Source of the DNA: Desulfobacterales bacterium
GTDB taxonomy: Bacteria; Desulfobacterota; Desulfobacteria; Desulfobacterales; JAFDCJ01
Direction: 5' to 3'
NCBI GenBank assembly: GCA_030066155.1
Contig: JASJCE010000006.1
Span: 1-36,926 of the forward strand
DNA: 36,926 bases
This document shows, piece by piece, positions 24,499-31,759 of the stretch. A program made the position numbers and the translations under genes. The notes beneath the pieces are model-generated. The model ran no database searches. It saw only the letters and a program-made list of their open reading frames with translations, and had not been told where the DNA came from. Position 1 is the first letter of the stretch, and every line of letters starts with the position of its first letter.

Positions 24499-24554
24499 CT
24501 GCTTTTTTGTTTTACAGGGAGATGCAGAAACCTCAAGTAAGGCAATTTTAACCA

Positions 24555-24645
24555 CCTTGGGCAAGAAGAGCACGAAGAGGGGCGGTCAATTTATGATGTT
24601 CTTCCTTCGTGACCTTCATGTTCTTCGTGGTGAAAAAGTTTAAGA
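24555..24645. repeat. CACGAAGA-type 9-bp repeat with inverted partner
   Basis: GAAGAGCACGAAGAGG at about 24565-24580 faces TTCCTTCGTGACCTTCATG with TTCTTCGTGGTG at about 24604-24633, whose reverse complement is a 9-bp repeat of CACGAAGAA type. It could form an imperfect hairpin between the regulator gene and the transporter operon. Confidence 0.5.
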
Positions 24646-24697
24646 TCGAACTCAACTTGAGCCTTCAGGATAATCGCAAAATAAAAAGAAAACATTC

Positions 24698-24754
24698 TTG
24701 ACAGCCGATTTGGTTTAGCTTAGCAATAAACTAATTTTGTCTGCACCGTATAAT
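24698..24754 (+). promoter_or_regulatory. Promoter/operator region of the ABC transporter-dha operon
   Basis: TTGACA at 24698-24703 and TAGCAA at 24721-24726 have a 17-bp spacer. GTTTAG-N8-TAAAC (24713-24731), the same 19-bp form found at 23922-23940, covers the -10. A perfect TATAAT lies further down at 24749-24754, but no good -35 stands at the right distance, so it could be a second, activator-dependent start. The binding-protein ATG is at 24812. Confidence 0.55.
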
Positions 24755-24811
24755 AGAGGCGAAGGGGGATTTACTCATTTATCTAACCTTTAGTTGAAGG
24801 GAGGTAGTCAA

Positions 24812-26137
24812 ATGAAAAGACTGAAAGTCGGAGTACTTGCGGGTATTTTAATCACGTTATTTGTTGTCGGCGCTGCGCATGCCAAAGACAAGTTCATCAC
24901 CCTCGGCTGGGCTGCATGGGACCCGGCGAATGCTCTGGTTGAGTTGTCCAAGGACTTTACCAAGCAGACCGGGATCGAGGTCAAATTCGAATTTGTTCCC
25001 TGGACCAACTTCGCCGACCGCATGCTGAACGAACTCAACCAGGGCGGCAAAACGTTTGATGTGTTGATCGGCGATAGCCAGTGGATCGGGGGTGGCGCCG
25101 TATACGGGCATTACGTCAAGCTGAATGATTTCTTTGACAAGGAAGGCATCAGCATGGATGATTTTCTTGCTCCCACGGTATACGGATATTCGACCTGGCC
25201 CAAAGGCAGCCCCAATTATTATGCCTTGCCCGCCTTTGGCGATGCCAATGCCTGGGTTTACCGAAAGGACTGGTTTTCGAAGCCTGAACTTCAGGAGGAA
25301 TTCAAGAAGAAATACGGCTATAAACTGGCTGCACCGAAAACGTGGACCCAGTTAATGGATATCGCCAAATTCTTCCAGGGCCGGACCATCGACGGGAAAA
25401 AGAGATATGGTGTTGCTATCTTTACCGAAAGAGGATCCGAAGGCATAACGATGGGGGTCACGTCCGCCATGTACGCCTGGAAATTTCAATACGAGGATCC
25501 CAAAAAGCCTTACCATATGGAAGGATTCGTCAACAGTCCGGAAGCCGTGGCGGCTCTCGAGTTCTATAAAGAGCTGTATGAATGCTGCACGCCACCGGGG
25601 CATTCCGATGCCTACATGGTTGCCAATCTGGATGCCTACGATTCGGGGCAGGTTGCGATGCAAATGAACTGGTACGCGTTTTTCCCCGGCATTAACAAAT
25701 CCGAAAATGTCGGCTTTGGCAAGACCGGCTTTTTCTCCAATCCGGATCAATTGACTGCAGGAGCGACGTTGGGCGGGCAGGGCATGTCGGTCGTATCTTA
25801 TTCGGATAAGAAAGATCTGGCACTCCAGTATATCAAATGGTTCGCCCAACCCGACGTGCAAAAGAAATGGTGGTCTTTGGGCGGCTATTCCTGCCACAAA
25901 GCGGTCCTGATGGATCCTGGATTCGCGAAATCCCAGCCTTATGCCCAGGGTTTTCTGGACTCGATGGGTAAGGTAAAGGATTTCTGGCAGGAGCCGACTT
26001 TCGTCGAATTGATGCTGCCGATGCAGAAGCGGGTCCATGATTACGTTGTGGGCAACAAGGGCACCGCCAAAGAGGCCCTCGATAAGCTAATCAAGGACTG
26101 GAAAGAAGTCTTCGAGGAGGAAGGCAAATACGATTAG
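24812..26137 (+). CDS. ABC transporter solute-binding protein (family 1, sugar/polyol type)
   Basis: 441-residue periplasmic binding protein. The signal peptide MKRLKVGVLAGILITLFVVG is followed by AAHA and cleavage before KDKF. There is no lipobox Cys, so it is a free periplasmic protein. The mature part follows the family-1 plan: ITLGWAAWDPANALVELSKD, TGIEVKFEFVPWTNFADRML, FDVLIGDSQW, the hinge segment YYALPAFGDANAWVYRKDWF, and a C-terminal ALQYIKWFAQPDVQKKWW. Many aromatic residues suit a sugar or polyol. The ATG at 24812 has GAAGGGAGGTAGTC upstream. It is the first gene of the operon. The ligand cannot be fixed by eye; the kinase genes downstream point to a dihydroxyacetone-related compound. 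Confidence 0.92.
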   Translation: MKRLKVGVLAGILITLFVVGAAHAKDKFITLGWAAWDPANALVELSKDFTKQTGIEVKFEFVPWTNFADRMLNELNQGGKTFDVLIGDSQWIGGGAVYGHYVKLNDFFDKEGISMDDFLAPTVYGYSTWPKGSPNYYALPAFGDANAWVYRKDWFSKPELQEEFKKKYGYKLAAPKTWTQLMDIAKFFQGRTIDGKKRYGVAIFTERGSEGITMGVTSAMYAWKFQYEDPKKPYHMEGFVNSPEAVAALEFYKELYECCTPPGHSDAYMVANLDAYDSGQVAMQMNWYAFFPGINKSENVGFGKTGFFSNPDQLTAGATLGGQGMSVVSYSDKKDLALQYIKWFAQPDVQKKWWSLGGYSCHKAVLMDPGFAKSQPYAQGFLDSMGKVKDFWQEPTFVELMLPMQKRVHDYVVGNKGTAKEALDKLIKDWKEVFEEEGKYD

Positions 26138-26168
26138 GGAGGGATATTTGTTTCTGCCCAAAGAGCAG

Positions 26169-26190
26169 GTCCGGGCCAAGTTGCCCGGAC
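26169..26190 (+). terminator. GC-rich hairpin after the binding-protein gene
   Basis: GTCCGGGC (26169-26176) pairs perfectly with GCCCGGAC (26183-26190) around a CAAGTT loop, 32 bp after the stop. No U-run follows. More likely than a full stop is mRNA 3'-end protection or attenuation, giving more binding protein than permease, as known for malE-malF type operons (inference). Confidence 0.55.
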
Positions 26191-26278
26191 TGCATTCCGA
26201 GGTCGCATTTAATAGATACAGTTTTTCACGAGCGCGGCCTCCAGCCGCAATCGTCGAGGCTGATCGGAAGAGAAACTA

Positions 26279-26325
26279 ATGAACGTCCAACTTCGAACGT
26301 CCAACGTCCAACGTCGAATGAAGGA
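26279..26325. repeat. AACGTCC heptamer array inside the transporter operon
   Basis: Tandem GAACGTCCAACTTCGAACGT-type units, a near-perfect series of AACGTCC, in the 341-bp spacer between the binding-protein and permease genes. The same family is seen at 4575-4610. Confidence 0.85.
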
Positions 26326-26347
26326 ATTCTGTCTTGTTAAAAAGATT

Positions 26348-26397
26348 GAGCGAAGCGACTTCCACCATTCGTCAATCTTCAATCTTCATTCGTCATT
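26348..26397 (-). repeat. 50-nt dispersed repeat, copy B (inverted)
   Basis: Starts GAGCGAAGCGACTTCC and ends CGTCATT on the plus strand. It is the reverse complement of 5570-5619 with two mismatches. It lies directly downstream of the AACGTCC array, within the transporter operon. Confidence 0.9.
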
Positions 26398-26478
26398 CCA
26401 GGTGGTTTCATATAAGCGCGTTCTGAACCACGAAACCAGAGAGTCGGTTTTGCACCACCGTAAGAGGGTTCATTTCTA

Positions 26479-27384
26479 GTGATAAAGAGAATGAACAACA
26501 AACTGTTGAATATGTCGGATCGGGCGATTGCCTGGCTATTCACGGCGCCGACGCTCATTCTGCTCATCTTCATCAATATCTATCCCCTTATCTGGTCGGT
26601 TTACCTGTCTTTCACCAACTACAAGGCCAATCGACGCGGGGTTGAGATCGCCTGGGTCGGATTGAAGTGGTACAAAAAAATATTAACCGATGAAGATGTC
26701 TGGGCAAACTTGCAGGTTACGGCCCATTTTCTCTTTTGGACCATTCTGCTGCAGGGGCTCATTGGCCTCTCCCTTGCATTGCTTCTGAACAAAAAATTCA
26801 AGGGCCATGAAGTTTTCACCACGATCGTGGTTCTGCCGATGATGCTTTCACCGGCTGTGGTCGGCGTTTTTTGGACTTATATTTATCAGCCTCAAGCCGG
26901 CATTTTTAATTATATTGTTAATTTTTTTCACGACTTTGGCGAATTTACGATGATCGGCGATGTGGCTCTGGCACCGTGGAGCATTATCATTGTCGATACC
27001 TGGATCTGGTCTCCGTTTGTGATGTTGCTGTGCCTGGCCGGTTTAAGATCCATTCCGGATTATTTATACGAAGCCGCTGAGGTTGATCGCGCCAGCAAAT
27101 GGCAACAGTTCATTCATATAACCCTGCCATCCGTACTTCCGTTTCTAATGCTGGCCATCCTTTTTCGCGGCATTGAAAATTTTAAAATGTTTGACATGGT
27201 CAACGAGCTGACCGGGGGTGGGCCCGGCTCGGTGACCGAGCTGGCGTCCATTCATTTAAAAAGAGCGGCATTTGAAAAGTGGCGAACCGGATACAGCTCT
27301 GCTTTCGCCGTTATTCTTTTTGTGACTGTATTTGGTGCCGGGAATATATACGTTAAATTTCTAAATCGAATAAAAGAGAAATGA
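26479..27384 (+). CDS. Sugar ABC transporter permease 1 (MalF/UgpA type)
   Basis: 301-residue inner-membrane permease with six predicted helices. The first is IAWLFTAPTLILLIFINIYP near residue 15-34. The cytoplasmic EAA loop is YEAAEVDRASKWQQFIHITLP at about 196-216, which docks on an ATPase subunit. GGGPGSVTELASIHLKRAAF near the C-terminus is typical of the MalF/UgpA group. GTG 26479 is used here; ATG 26491 (four codons later, after AAAGAGA) is an equally plausible start. It is followed after three bases by the second permease gene. It belongs to the CUT1 class of carbohydrate importers. Confidence 0.92.
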   Translation: MIKRMNNKLLNMSDRAIAWLFTAPTLILLIFINIYPLIWSVYLSFTNYKANRRGVEIAWVGLKWYKKILTDEDVWANLQVTAHFLFWTILLQGLIGLSLALLLNKKFKGHEVFTTIVVLPMMLSPAVVGVFWTYIYQPQAGIFNYIVNFFHDFGEFTMIGDVALAPWSIIIVDTWIWSPFVMLLCLAGLRSIPDYLYEAAEVDRASKWQQFIHITLPSVLPFLMLAILFRGIENFKMFDMVNELTGGGPGSVTELASIHLKRAAFEKWRTGYSSAFAVILFVTVFGAGNIYVKFLNRIKEK

Positions 27385-27387
27385 TCT

Positions 27388-28344
27388 ATGCCAACAGCGC
27401 CTGACACATCCAGGTCACCGCTTGAACCTTCGTCACGAAGCAAAAAAATAGCTGCTTTCCTGATCGTTTTATATGTTCTGGTCACGATCATTCCGTTGCT
27501 CCTAATTGTGACAACCGCGTTTAAAAGTGTTCCCGATGCGATTTTCTATCCGCCCAAGATCGTATTCGAACCATCTCTGGAGGGTTTTGTTAACCTGTTC
27601 ACCCAGAGAACGCGCCAGCCAAAGGAGTATTTGGCATCGTTGCCGCCGCCGACGAAATGGTACGAAAAAATTGTCCGCAAAAGACAAATGGTCATTGCCG
27701 GCCCGTCGCGGTTTTTTCATCGATTTGTGAATTCAATTGCAATCGGATTTGGGGCTACTTTTTTTTCGGTTTTTTTTGGAACCCTGGCGGCATACGGGTT
27801 TTCGAGATTTAAAATTCCGGCCAAAGACGATTTGCTGTTCTTTATTTTATCGACACGCATGTTTCCGCCGATTGCTGCCGCTGTTCCCATTTTTTTAATG
27901 TACCGCACCCTTGGTTTGAATGACACCTATCTGGGGATGATCATGCTCTATACGGTCGTCAATTTGAGTCTGTCGGTCTGGCTGCTGAAAGGATTTATTG
28001 ACGAGATTCCCAAAGAGTACGAAGAGGCCGCCATGGTTGACGGCTATTCCAGATTGAGCGCATTTTTCAAAATCATTTTGCCCGAAGCGGCGACCGGCAT
28101 TGCGGCGACCGCCATCTTTTGCCTGATCTTTGCCTGGAACGAATATGCTTTTGCGATATTGCTGACCTTTAGAGAAGCCCAAACGTTGCCGCCGTTTATT
28201 CCGACCATTATTGGGGAGGGCGGTTTGGACTGGCCGGCAATCTCAGCGGCAACCATGATATTTCTCCTGCCGGTTGTGGTCTTTACAATTCTGCTGCGCA
28301 AGCATTTATTGAGAGGAATTACATTTGGAGCTGTGAGACGATGA
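27388..28344 (+). CDS. Sugar ABC transporter permease 2 (MalG/UgpE type)
   Basis: 318-residue inner-membrane permease. The EAA motif is YEEAAMVDGYSRLSAFFKIILP at about 210-231. Helices include AFLIVLYVLVTIIPLLLIVTT near residue 20-40 and a C-terminal TMIFLLPVVVFTILL. Between the first two helices is a charged periplasmic insertion (about 70-110; RTRQPKEYLASLPPPTKWYE, KIVRKRQMVIAGPSRFF) that standard MalG proteins lack. I recall such an insertion from a subgroup of proteobacterial sugar permeases. The stop overlaps the next gene's ATG by four bases (ATGA), showing tight coupling. Confidence 0.92.
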   Translation: MPTAPDTSRSPLEPSSRSKKIAAFLIVLYVLVTIIPLLLIVTTAFKSVPDAIFYPPKIVFEPSLEGFVNLFTQRTRQPKEYLASLPPPTKWYEKIVRKRQMVIAGPSRFFHRFVNSIAIGFGATFFSVFFGTLAAYGFSRFKIPAKDDLLFFILSTRMFPPIAAAVPIFLMYRTLGLNDTYLGMIMLYTVVNLSLSVWLLKGFIDEIPKEYEEAAMVDGYSRLSAFFKIILPEAATGIAATAIFCLIFAWNEYAFAILLTFREAQTLPPFIPTIIGEGGLDWPAISAATMIFLLPVVVFTILLRKHLLRGITFGAVRR

Positions 28345-28541
28345 CAACTAAATCGAGACGGAATAAAAAATCTTGGTTCTTGCGCAGAGGACCGTTGGAG
28401 AACATCGCAACAGCTATTATCGGGCTCGGTGTATTTATGTTGATGCAGCCGTTTTCCATGCTGTTGTATTCGCATTCGTTTAAATTTATTTTGTTCGGCA
28501 CACTGGCATTTATCGTTGTCAGTCACTTTTCTGACGAGTAA
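28341..28541 (+). CDS. Small membrane protein of the ABC transporter operon
   Basis: 66-residue protein. A basic N-terminus (MTTKSRRNKKSWFLRRGPLE) is followed by two hydrophobic stretches: about 21-42 (NIATAIIGLGVFMLMQPFSM) and about 46-62 (FKFILFGTLAFIVVS). A tail HFSDE follows. Prediction: two-helix inner-membrane protein with the N-terminus inside. It starts by ATGA overlap with the permease stop and ends six bases before the first ATPase ATG, so it is clearly a real, co-translated gene. I do not recognise a characterised family. Small membrane proteins at this position are known in some glycerol-type ABC operons, and it may be an accessory subunit of the permease (inference). Confidence 0.85.
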   Translation: MTTKSRRNKKSWFLRRGPLENIATAIIGLGVFMLMQPFSMLLYSHSFKFILFGTLAFIVVSHFSDE

Positions 28542-28547
28542 GACGCT

Positions 28548-29636
28548 ATGGCTGAGATAATCACGAAGGAACTGAATAAGAAATTCGGGGATTTTACCGC
28601 GGTCAGCAACACCAACCTGAAGATTAATAATGGTGAGTTTTTTGTTTTGCTGGGGCCTTCCGGTTGCGGCAAAACGACCACATTGAGAATGATCGCCGGG
28701 TTGGAGCTTCCGACGAGCGGCAACATTTTTTTGGATTCAGAGGACGTGACCTTTCTGCGGGCGTCCCAGAGAGACATCGCCTTTGTATTTCAATTGTTTG
28801 CCCTCTACCCGCATATGAATGTCGAGAAAAATATCGGCTATCCGTTAAAAACTCAGCGGGTGGCAAGGTCAGAGATCAAGCGCAGGGTAAAGGAAGTCGC
28901 AAAAATGCTCCACCTCGAACATATCCTGAAATCCAAAGTATCCGGACTATCGGGTGGCGATCGCCAGCGAGTCGCTCTGGGGAGGGCCATCATCAGGAGA
29001 CCCAAAGCCTTTCTGATGGATGAACCGCTCGGCGCTCTGGATGCAGAATTCAGGGAATTGATGTGTTCGGAGCTGAAAAAATTGCACACGGATATCGATG
29101 CCACCACCATCTATGTCACCCATGATCAAAATGAGGCCATGTCCATGGGTGATCGGATCGGCGTGATGGATAAAGGCGTCATCCTTCAGGCCGATGATCC
29201 GCTCACACTTTACAATAAACCCAGAACCATGTTCGTCGCCAATTTCATCGGCAGTCCGGCAATGAATTTTCTGCCGATTCATACGGGCATTTCCAGGGGG
29301 TGCAAATCGGTAAATATCAACGGATACAGCCTGAGTGTTCCTGAATGCCACGAGGCCAGCACCTCGGACTTCAATTATCTGGGGGTCCGGCCCGAGAATA
29401 TCGTAATCGCCGATAACAACCGGGACGGTTTCCAGGGCACGGTATTCGGGGTCGAATATTTGGGCGTGCGCAAAATTATTACGGTCGATACCGCCGTCGG
29501 AAGAGTGAAAGTACGATCCGCCAATAATCTGGCAGTCAAAATCAATGACACGGTGAATTTGAAATTCAATTCCAAAAGCATCATTCTATTTAACAGCGAT
29601 GACGGCAGGGCGATTCGGAGTGAGTTCATCTCCTGA
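28548..29636 (+). CDS. ABC transporter ATPase subunit 1 (CUT1, MalK/UgpC type)
   Basis: 362-residue cytoplasmic ATPase. Walker A is GPSGCGKTTTLRM at about 36-48. The Q-loop is VFQLFALYPHM, the signature LSGGDRQRVALGRAI at about 134-148, Walker B FLMDEPLGALDAEF, and the switch His is in YVTHDQNEAM. A C-terminal TOBE/OB-type regulatory region (about 240-362) contains GVRPENIVIAD, the usual MalK-type landmark. All catalytic residues are present. The D-loop is followed by EFRELM where KLR is usual. It is followed six bases later by a second, different ATPase gene, so the transporter probably uses a heterodimeric pair. Confidence 0.92.
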   Translation: MAEIITKELNKKFGDFTAVSNTNLKINNGEFFVLLGPSGCGKTTTLRMIAGLELPTSGNIFLDSEDVTFLRASQRDIAFVFQLFALYPHMNVEKNIGYPLKTQRVARSEIKRRVKEVAKMLHLEHILKSKVSGLSGGDRQRVALGRAIIRRPKAFLMDEPLGALDAEFRELMCSELKKLHTDIDATTIYVTHDQNEAMSMGDRIGVMDKGVILQADDPLTLYNKPRTMFVANFIGSPAMNFLPIHTGISRGCKSVNINGYSLSVPECHEASTSDFNYLGVRPENIVIADNNRDGFQGTVFGVEYLGVRKIITVDTAVGRVKVRSANNLAVKINDTVNLKFNSKSIILFNSDDGRAIRSEFIS

Positions 29637-29642
29637 GGGATA

Positions 29643-30656
29643 ATGTCCGAAATTAGACTAGAGAACATTTCGAAAAGCTTTAAACGCGTTGAAGCGGTAA
29701 AGAGCCTGTCGTTTAGCGTGAAGCATGGTGAATTGGTGGTTTTACTGGGTCCCACCGGGGCCGGTAAAACCACAACCCTGAGGCTGATTGCCGGCCTGGA
29801 AACGGCTGATAGCGGCAGTATTTATATCGATGGCAGGAATGTAACGAACCTGCAGCCGGCAGAGCGGGACGTTGCCTTCGTGTTTCAACAGTATTCGCTT
29901 TACCCGCGCTATACGGTTTTTGATAATTTAGCCTTTCCCCTGCGATCACCCCTCAGAAATTTAAATAAAGGGGAGATCAAGGAAATCGTTCACAGGGTTG
30001 CGCAAACCTTGCACATTGAAGATAAGCTGCGAAACAAGGCAACTCAGCTGTCCGGCGGCGAGATGCAGCGGGTTGCTATCGGCAGGGCCCTCGTCAGGGA
30101 TCCCAATATATTTCTGATGGATGAGCCGTTGTCCTCTCTTGACGCGAAGTTGAGGGAAGAGCTCCGACTTGAATTAAAGAACATCCAGGTCAAGCTTGGT
30201 GCGACCATACTGTTCGTAACCCACGATCATATTGAAGCCACCACGATGGCAGACCATATCGGCGTTTTAAAGGAGGGAGAACTGGTTCAATTTGATACAC
30301 CGGATGAAATTTACAACAATCCGAATTCAATTTATGTCGCCCAAAAACTGGGTTCTCCTAAAATAAATGTAATCTCTTCCAATCAATTGGATGCCGGCAT
30401 TCCGGCTGATGCCGAGTTTATCGCATTTCGACCGGAAAATGTGACATTGGGCTCCAGCGGCTTGTTAAAGGCAAAGATCGAAACCATCCAAAATCTGGGC
30501 GTAGAAAAAATTGTATCCCTGAGTTTGAGCGGCGAAACGGTCCGGGCGCTTGTTAAGCCGGATGTCACGTTGAATTTGGATGACGATATCCATGTCGACA
30601 TCCCTCGTGAGGACATCATGTTTTTTGATAAAAATTCGGAGAGAGTATACCCATGA
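29643..30656 (+). CDS. ABC transporter ATPase subunit 2 (CUT1 type)
   Basis: 337-residue ATPase, clearly different from the one before it. Walker A is GPTGAGKTTTLRL near 35-47. The Q-loop is VFQQYSLYPRYTV, the signature LSGGEMQRVAIGRAL, Walker B FLMDEPLSSLDAKLREE, and the switch His is in FVTHDHIEATTMADHI. The C-terminal domain has FIAFRPENVTLGSS. All ATPase residues are intact. The paired non-identical ATPases, together with two permeases and a binding protein, recall the GlpS/GlpT arrangement of rhizobial glycerol transporters (from general knowledge). The kinase genes follow after a 72-bp gap. Confidence 0.92.
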   Translation: MSEIRLENISKSFKRVEAVKSLSFSVKHGELVVLLGPTGAGKTTTLRLIAGLETADSGSIYIDGRNVTNLQPAERDVAFVFQQYSLYPRYTVFDNLAFPLRSPLRNLNKGEIKEIVHRVAQTLHIEDKLRNKATQLSGGEMQRVAIGRALVRDPNIFLMDEPLSSLDAKLREELRLELKNIQVKLGATILFVTHDHIEATTMADHIGVLKEGELVQFDTPDEIYNNPNSIYVAQKLGSPKINVISSNQLDAGIPADAEFIAFRPENVTLGSSGLLKAKIETIQNLGVEKIVSLSLSGETVRALVKPDVTLNLDDDIHVDIPREDIMFFDKNSERVYP

Positions 30657-30728
30657 GCCGGAAAAACGGGATTGAGGAGTGAATAAATTAGGAATTGTGA
30701 ATTAATAAAACAAGGAGTAGATAGGCCA

Positions 30729-31361
30729 ATGACCGAAGAAAGACGCGAACTGCTGCAATCCCTTGTTCCGCCGACATTAAATACCATAATTGCCCATGCT
30801 GATGAGCTAACCCAGCTGGATCAGGCCATTGGCGATGGCGATCATGGCATCAATATGAAGCGAGGCGCAGAGAAAATTTTACAGGACCTGCCGGCAATCT
30901 GCGAAAAGCCCGCCGATGAAGCATTGAAAACCATGGGCATGGCACTGGTGATGAGTGTGGGCGGTGCATCAGGCCCCCTGTTCGGTACATTGCTGATGGA
31001 AATGGGTAAATCTCTGGGCTCCCGGCCGCTGACCCGGGACGTTTTAGTGGAATGTTTTGCCGACGGCATTGACGGCGTTAAAAAACGCGGCCGTTCGGAT
31101 GTCGATCAAAAAACCATGCTGGATGTTCTGGTGCCGGCACTGCAACTGCTGCAAGAGAATCAGACCGGATCCAACCTGATCTCCGAGATGAGGGAAACGG
31201 CATCGGCCTCTGAAAACCGCACGATTGATATGAAGGCCTTGAAAGGGCGTGCCTCTTATCTGGGTGAGCGCAGCATCGGCCACATGGATCCCGGAGCGCG
31301 GACCTGTGGACTGGCCATCCGTGAAATTTGCAATATATTGGAGGCTGCCAAGAATGAATGA
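30729..31361 (+). CDS. dhaL: PTS-dependent dihydroxyacetone kinase, ADP-binding subunit DhaL
   Basis: 210-residue all-helical subunit that holds a tightly bound ADP as phosphate carrier between DhaM and DhaK. The length equals E. coli DhaL. The Mg-binding motif is AIGDGDHGINMKRG at 33-46 (Asp36, Asp38, His39). MSVGGASGPLFGTLLMEMG near 75-93 binds the nucleotide phosphates. ASYLGERSIGHMDPGA near 180 is the C-terminal signature. CAAGGAGTAGATAGGCC precedes the ATG. It is the first of four kinase-module genes and overlaps dhaM by eight bases. PTS-type DhaL is told from ATP-dependent kinases by the neighbouring dhaM. Confidence 0.93.
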   Translation: MTEERRELLQSLVPPTLNTIIAHADELTQLDQAIGDGDHGINMKRGAEKILQDLPAICEKPADEALKTMGMALVMSVGGASGPLFGTLLMEMGKSLGSRPLTRDVLVECFADGIDGVKKRGRSDVDQKTMLDVLVPALQLLQENQTGSNLISEMRETASASENRTIDMKALKGRASYLGERSIGHMDPGARTCGLAIREICNILEAAKNE

Positions 31362-31746
31362 GAATGTCGGAATCGTTATCGTGTCACATTCAGAGAAAGT
31401 CGCCTGTGGAACGGCGGAAATGGTTGAGCAGATGGTCGGCGATGAGGTTTCCCTGGCTTTCTGCGGCGGCGATCCGGAAGGGGGGCTGGGATCCGATGTC
31501 AACAAAATCCTGACCGCTATCAACACCGCCTGGACAAATCAGGGTGTTGCCATCCTGGTCGATCTGGGAGGAGCGGAGACCAACAGTGAGATGGCGATTG
31601 AAATGCTTCCGCCGGAAAAACAGTCCAAGGTTGTCATCTGCAATGCACCCATTGTCGAAGGTGCCATCATGGCGGCAACTGAGGCCGCCAGCGGCTCTTC
31701 GCTGCAGGAGGTGCAAGCGACCGCTGAGGAACTTTCAGGCGGTTGA
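31354..31746 (+). CDS. dhaM: Phosphoryl donor DhaM (EIIA-Man-like single domain)
   Basis: 130-residue domain that accepts phosphate from HPr on His12 (GIVIVSHSEKVACG at 6-19) and passes it to the ADP on DhaL. EGGLGSDVNKILTAI and AILVDLGGAETNSEMAIEML are typical of DhaM. In E. coli DhaM is one chain with HPr and a partial Enzyme I. Here it is a separate single-domain protein, as in Gram-positive bacteria, and the HPr-EI part is the next gene. The ATG at 31354 has GGAGG at ten bases and overlaps the dhaL stop. A longer frame opening at 31249 lies inside dhaL and was rejected. Confidence 0.92.
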   Translation: MNENVGIVIVSHSEKVACGTAEMVEQMVGDEVSLAFCGGDPEGGLGSDVNKILTAINTAWTNQGVAILVDLGGAETNSEMAIEMLPPEKQSKVVICNAPIVEGAIMAATEAASGSSLQEVQATAEELSGG

Positions 31747-31759
31747 TACGGTGATTGGC

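Noticed and set aside
5570-26397. Possible CRISPR array from short repeated units
   Set aside because: Units are 7 bp, directly adjacent and degenerate, without unique spacers of uniform length, and no cas genes are present.
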